NCBI RefSeq assembly: GCF_023703375.1
Contig: NZ_JAMQGO010000002.1
Location: 248,001 to 312,000, forward strand
Origin: Lutimaribacter degradans
GTDB lineage: Bacteria > Pseudomonadota > Alphaproteobacteria > Rhodobacterales > Rhodobacteraceae
Direction of reading: 5' to 3'
DNA length: 64,000 nt
Positions 60,382 to 64,000 of the stretch are shown one piece after another; within the stretch, counting starts at the first letter, position 1; the number at the start of each line of letters is the position of its first letter. A program made the position numbers and the translations under genes. Below the pieces are notes generated by a model. The model was not told where the DNA came from, ran no database searches, and worked only from the letters and a program-made list of their open reading frames with translations.

Positions 60382-61254
60382 TCACGCGGCCTTTTGCCCT
60401 ATCTGCGCACAATGCGCCGCTATCGATGACCGGGTGGTAAGCCACAGCGATGAATCCGCGCAACACAGCTTGGCGATCTCGTCGATGGCCCACGCCGCCG
60501 CCGGGCGGCCATAGCAATGACCATGCGCGAACACGTCGAGTATGATCGTTTCCTCGGGCTGCGACTGGATACCCGCCAATGCCTCGCGGAACAGATCGAC
60601 GAACTGGCCGGGCGTGCGGCCGAAACGCATTGCGTGGGGCAGATCATTGAATTCGACAGACATCGGGATGGCCAGGATCTCGCCCTGGTCGAAGCGCTGC
60701 ACATAGGGCAGATCACCGTCAAGGACATCGCCATGCCATTCGTACCCGTGGGCCGCGAACAGGCGCTGGTGTTCCGATGACGATGTCACGCGCGGGCTGA
60801 TCCAGCCGGTGGGCCGCCGTCCGATTGCCGCTTCGATCGCTGCGGTGCTGCGCGCGACAGAGCGTTCGGCCTCGTCCATGGAGAGAGTCGCGAACACCAT
60901 GTCTTGCGCAAGACCGTGGCCGACGATGTCTTGGCTCTGCCTGGCAAGGACGCGAAGATCGTCGGCGCAGGTTTCTGCCAGAAGGCCCGAGGTCATAAGC
61001 GTGGCGGGGACACCCCGGCGTTCGAGAATGGCAAGCAGGCGCGCAATGCCCCTGTTCGCGTTATACTGCCCGTAGCTGTCTGCATTGGGGTCGAAAAGAC
61101 CGTCTGCCAAGACGTTTCCCATCGGCCCCACGCCCGAGGTTGCACCGGGTGACCATGTTTCGAACGCAAGGTTGAACACAACGGCGATGCGGCGATTTCC
61201 CGGCCAGCACAGATCTTGGGCCACGGGTCGTTTTTCAAATTCGATCTGCGCCAT
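60382..61254 (-). CDS. Polysaccharide-deacetylase-family protein (NodB/PuuE-like)
   Basis: A 290-residue cytosolic protein of the carbohydrate-esterase-4 fold. It starts AQIEFEKRPVAQDLCWPGNR and has RIAVVFNLAFETWSPG in place of the usual NodB TFDD metal motif, then DIVGHGLAQDMVFATLSMDE and a C-terminal ILDVFAHGHCYGRPAA. The layout is that of the allantoinase/amidohydrolase-like PuuE subgroup, so the substrate need not be a polysaccharide. GGGAG precedes the ATG at 61254. It is divergent from TRAP system 4 across the 38-base palindrome. Confidence 0.82.
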   Translation of the reverse strand: MAQIEFEKRPVAQDLCWPGNRRIAVVFNLAFETWSPGATSGVGPMGNVLADGLFDPNADSYGQYNANRGIARLLAILERRGVPATLMTSGLLAETCADDLRVLARQSQDIVGHGLAQDMVFATLSMDEAERSVARSTAAIEAAIGRRPTGWISPRVTSSSEHQRLFAAHGYEWHGDVLDGDLPYVQRFDQGEILAIPMSVEFNDLPHAMRFGRTPGQFVDLFREALAGIQSQPEETIILDVFAHGHCYGRPAAAWAIDEIAKLCCADSSLWLTTRSSIAAHCAQIGQKAA

Positions 61255-61354
61255 GCGACTCCCACCCATTTTTTTGATCGGTCCATCTTTTCGGACTTTG
61301 GGGAACCTTACGGACCTGCATGGCCTGACGAAACTTCATTCCTTTCAAACCATA

Positions 61355-61392
61355 CTGCATGATATGCAGGTATATACATGCATATCATGCAG
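61355..61392. promoter_or_regulatory. 38-base palindromic operator upstream of TRAP system 4
   Basis: Perfect 14-bp arms CTGCATGATATGCA (61355-61368) and TGCATATCATGCAG (61379-61392) around GGTATATACA. The left arm is part of a smaller palindrome, CTGCAT-GAT-ATGCAG. It lies between the divergent deacetylase gene (start 61254) and dctP (start 61508). A further repeat, AGTGC-N7-GCACT, follows at 61398-61414. This looks like tandem binding sites for a dimeric regulator such as a GntR/FCD protein. Confidence 0.65.
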
Positions 61393-61507
61393 GTTATAGT
61401 GCGACTTATGCACTGTTTGCATCGGGTTGGGCGCGTGTAGGCTCCGCTCAGGCTTCCGATACCGGGGATGGGCCCGGCCAGGAAGATCATCAGAGGGAGG
61501 AGATCCG

Positions 61508-62506
61508 ATGACCATGACTTTCACACGCAGAGCTCTGGGCGCAATTTTAAGCGCCGTGGCGCTGACCAGCGCGGCACAGGCCGCGGAAATCGAACTCAAG
61601 GTTGCCTGGCTGACCGCTGACAGCCAATCCGATCCTTATGCAATCACCGCGCATGCTTTCAAGGACGAGCTGGAGGCCGCCCTGCCCGGGCGGGTCGAGG
61701 TGCAGCTTTTCCCCAACAGGCAGCTTGGCGATGACAAGGAGATCCTTGAAGGGCTGCAATTCGGCACCATCGACATGGGCATTATCACCAATGCCGTGGT
61801 CGCCAACCTTGAACCAAGCTACCAGTTGGTTGACCTTCCATTCCTTTTCGGCAGCGCTGAACAGGCACACGAAGTGCTTGACGGCGAGGTTGGCCAGCAG
61901 TTGGCCGCCAACCTGCGTCAACACGGCGTTATCTCTTTGGGGGCGGCCGAGGGCGGTTTTCGCAACATGATCAACAACAGCAAGCCCGTGCGCACACCTG
62001 CGGATGTCGAGGGCGTGAAATACCGCACGATGCAAAACCCCGTCTTCATCGAGATGTTCTCGTCGCTTGGTGGCAGCCCGGTGCCAATGGCTTGGGGCGA
62101 GGTTTTCACCGCCATGCAGCAAGGCACCGTGGACGGGCTTGAAATTCCGGCGTCCGTCGTGAACTCCAACAACTACGCCGATGTCACGAAATACCTCAGC
62201 TTTACCCGCCATACCTATTCGGCCATCCACCTTCTGATGTCGGAACGCAGCCTTGAAAACCTGCCCGATGATGTTCAGCAGGCAGTGATGGATGCCGGTC
62301 ACGCAGCGATTGCCAAGCAGCGCAAGGCTGTTGCCGCGGCCGAGGCTGATGTGATCAAATCACTGGAAGAAAAGGGAATGGAAATCAACGACATCGAAGA
62401 TGTGGGCGCGTTCCGTGCCAAGGTCGGCCCGGTCTATGAGCGGTTCGAGCCAACAATTGGGTCCGACCTGCTGGACCAGGCCCTTCAGGCCGTTTCGTCC
62501 GACTGA
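61508..62506 (+). CDS. TRAP transporter substrate-binding protein (DctP family), system 4
   Basis: A 332-residue periplasmic receptor. Signal peptide TFTRRALGAILSAVALTSAA; mature features are LPGRVEVQLFPNRQLGDDKE, GTIDMGIITNAVVANL, PFLFGSAEQAHEVLDG and the ligand-binding Arg in GVKYRTMQNPVFIEMFSSLG. GGGAGGAG before ATG 61508 fixes the start. It is followed by dctQ after 18 bases without a hairpin, unlike the other receptors in the window. Confidence 0.93.
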   Translation: MTMTFTRRALGAILSAVALTSAAQAAEIELKVAWLTADSQSDPYAITAHAFKDELEAALPGRVEVQLFPNRQLGDDKEILEGLQFGTIDMGIITNAVVANLEPSYQLVDLPFLFGSAEQAHEVLDGEVGQQLAANLRQHGVISLGAAEGGFRNMINNSKPVRTPADVEGVKYRTMQNPVFIEMFSSLGGSPVPMAWGEVFTAMQQGTVDGLEIPASVVNSNNYADVTKYLSFTRHTYSAIHLLMSERSLENLPDDVQQAVMDAGHAAIAKQRKAVAAAEADVIKSLEEKGMEINDIEDVGAFRAKVGPVYERFEPTIGSDLLDQALQAVSSD

Positions 62507-62524
62507 TAAGGTGGGGCAGGCTCG

Positions 62525-63019
62525 ATGCAAGCTATCGCTTCCCTGATCTGTGCCACAAGCCGCGTGACTGCGCGGCTTGTGGCCAATCTTTGCGTTGGGC
62601 TGATCTTCATCATGCTGGGGCTGTTGGTCACGCAGGTGGTCATGCGCTATTTCCTCGGCTCCCCCCCAAGCTGGACCGAAGAACTGGCGATCATCCTGTT
62701 TGCCTGGCTTGTGCTTCTATACGCAACGGTCGGCCTGCATGAAGGCTTTCACGTTGCCATCGAATCCATACCCGCGCGTTTCGAACGGCTGCAAAAATGG
62801 GCGGATCGGTGGGTTGCCGGCCTTGCCATGCTGTTCGGCTGGGTGACGCTTACCTCGGGCCTGGCCTATGTCGAGCGGACGGTTGGTCAGAAAACCGCCG
62901 CGCTGCAACTACCCATCGAAATGCTGTACCTTTGCGTTCCGATTTGCGGCGGCCTTTTCATTCTTCACGGGTTGGCGCGGCTTATCGCGCCCGCCCCCCC
63001 GGCCGAGGCGCGGACATGA
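62525..63019 (+). CDS. TRAP transporter small permease (DctQ family), system 4
   Basis: A 164-residue four-helix membrane protein (LVANLCVGLIFIMLGLLVTQ, PPSWTEELAIILFAWLVLLY, FHVAIESIPARF). It overlaps the dctM gene by four bases. Confidence 0.9.
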   Translation: MQAIASLICATSRVTARLVANLCVGLIFIMLGLLVTQVVMRYFLGSPPSWTEELAIILFAWLVLLYATVGLHEGFHVAIESIPARFERLQKWADRWVAGLAMLFGWVTLTSGLAYVERTVGQKTAALQLPIEMLYLCVPICGGLFILHGLARLIAPAPPAEART

Positions 63020-64000
63020 ATACAACGCTCCTGATCCTGGCGCTTGGCCTGCCGTTCATGTTGATGATGCGCGTGCCCCTGGCCTTTGCCATAGGGCTGG
63101 CCACGATCGGCGCGCTTTGGAGCGCCGATATCGACATGATGATCTTTGCCCAGAGAATGGTTTCGGGCACGCAATCCTTTAGCCTGCTGGCCATTCCCTT
63201 TTTCATACTGGCGGGCGATCTGATGACTGCGGGCGGCATATCACGCCGATTGGTGGCCTTTGCTGACGTGCTGGTGCGCCATCGTACCGGCGGCCTGGGC
63301 ATGGTTGCCGTGCTGGCCGCGGCATTTTTCGCCGCCCTGTCCGGTTCGGCGCCCGCAACGACAGCGGCCATCGGCGCGATCATGATCCCCGAGATGGAAA
63401 AGCGGGGGTATTCGCGCGCATTCGCAACCGCGCTCGCGGTGGCCGGCGGCATCATCGGGCCGATGTTGCCACCTTCGATCCCAATGGTCGTTTGGGGGGT
63501 CATGTCGGAAACCTCGATCAGCGAACTGTTCCTGGCCGGTATCGTGCCGGGCCTTCTTCTGGCCATTGGTCTTATGACGTTGTGCTGGCTCCATGCGCGC
63601 AAGAACAAGATCGCGCCGCAGCCCAAGGCGTCGCGCGCCGAGGTCTGGGCCGCCTTCAACGCGGCGAAATGGGCGCTTTGCGGACCGATCCTGGTGCTGG
63701 GTGGAATCTATGGCGGCATCGTCACCCCGACCGAGGCCGCAATCGTGGCGGCGGTCTTTGCGCTGGTTCTGGGCTTTGGTGTCTACCGGGAACTGACGCT
63801 CGGAAACATCGTTCCCGTCACGCGCGGATCTTTGAAAACAATGACTATCGTGATGTTCATCATCGCATTGGCCAACGGGTTTGGCTGGGTCATGGCCTTC
63901 GAGCGTATCCCCGGACAGGTGACACAGTCGCTTGAGGGCTTTGCCGATACGCCCGTGCTGTACGTGTTGATGGTCAATATCCTCTTGCTCGTGATCGGCT
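63016..64000 (+). CDS. TRAP transporter large permease (DctM family), system 4, partial
   Basis: The first 328 residues of a DctM protein, cut by the right edge of the window. It has SFSLLAIPFFILAGDLMTAG, FFAALSGSAPATTAAIGAIM, GGIIGPMLPPSIPMVVWGVM and TPTEAAIVAAVFALVLGFGV. Expected full length is about 425 residues. The start overlaps dctQ by four bases (ATGA). Confidence 0.92.
   Translation, partial: MNTTLLILALGLPFMLMMRVPLAFAIGLATIGALWSADIDMMIFAQRMVSGTQSFSLLAIPFFILAGDLMTAGGISRRLVAFADVLVRHRTGGLGMVAVLAAAFFAALSGSAPATTAAIGAIMIPEMEKRGYSRAFATALAVAGGIIGPMLPPSIPMVVWGVMSETSISELFLAGIVPGLLLAIGLMTLCWLHARKNKIAPQPKASRAEVWAAFNAAKWALCGPILVLGGIYGGIVTPTEAAIVAAVFALVLGFGVYRELTLGNIVPVTRGSLKTMTIVMFIIALANGFGWVMAFERIPGQVTQSLEGFADTPVLYVLMVNILLLVIG

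Overview
This is about 64 kb of GC-rich chromosomal DNA (roughly 60-65% GC by eye) from an alphaproteobacterium, most likely a marine Rhodobacterales/Roseobacter-type heterotroph. The reasons are the dense packing of ABC and TRAP uptake systems, a complete ugpBAEC set, a TakP-like 2-oxoacid TRAP receptor, ATGA-type gene overlaps in nearly every operon, and an abundance of IclR, GntR/FCD and Lrp regulators. The taxon is an inference from gene content, not from a marker gene. I see no rRNA, tRNA, IS element, prophage or CRISPR array.

Layout. (1) 1-2147: end of a peptide-type ABC importer (partial permease and its binding protein). (2) 2337-4458: SDR, VOC protein and Lrp regulator operon. (3) 4804-8951: ugpBAEC glycerol-3-phosphate importer. 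(4) 9063-21794: gamma-glutamyltransferase-like protein with DUF1028 protein, an AbrB-type membrane protein, then a binding-protein/permease/ATPase peptide importer continuous with a second gamma-glutamyltransferase-like protein and an M20 peptidase; a divergent IclR gene follows. The segment 11607-12226 holds gene debris. (5) 22950-42733: a 20-kb catabolic block with a succinyl-CoA-synthetase-like pair, three acyl-CoA carboxylase carboxyltransferases, one biotin carboxylase, one tiny biotin carrier, a GntR/FCD regulator, a TRAP transporter coupled to an enoyl-CoA hydratase and an ADP-forming acyl-CoA synthetase, two SDRs, an MFS transporter and an FAD/NAD(P)-binding protein. (6) 43017-54118: a TakP-type TRAP system, a carboxymuconolactone-decarboxylase-family protein, an IclR regulator and an apparent aromatic ring-cleavage operon (FAH hydrolase, MhpA-like hydroxylase, BphC-type extradiol dioxygenase) behind a third TRAP system. 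(7) 54119-61254: a gene-poor kilobase with one small ORF, an MgtC/DUF4010 membrane protein, an overlapping trio of SAM-fold genes that includes a Hen1-type RNA methyltransferase domain, an M23 endopeptidase and a polysaccharide-deacetylase-family protein. (8) 61508-64000: a fourth TRAP system, truncated by the window end.

The strongest new signal is in block 5. A 12-bp near-palindrome, AATGTTGACATT or a variant one or two bases away, occurs in four intergenic regions (25123, 29753, 38388, 42778). Three are divergent, and together they precede every transcription unit of the block. Each site lies about 40-80 bases from a start codon and most contain a TTGACA hexamer. The GntR/FCD protein encoded inside the block is the obvious candidate ligand. 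Its FCD domain appears to lack the usual metal-binding residues, which fits an acyl-CoA effector. The block therefore reads as one coordinated regulon that imports a carboxylic acid, makes its CoA thioester and carboxylates it. I cannot match the gene combination to a named pathway.

A second theme is a strong RNA hairpin immediately after six of the seven solute-binding-protein genes. A third is the isolated Hen1-like methyltransferase, with neither its usual N-terminal domain nor a Pnkp partner.
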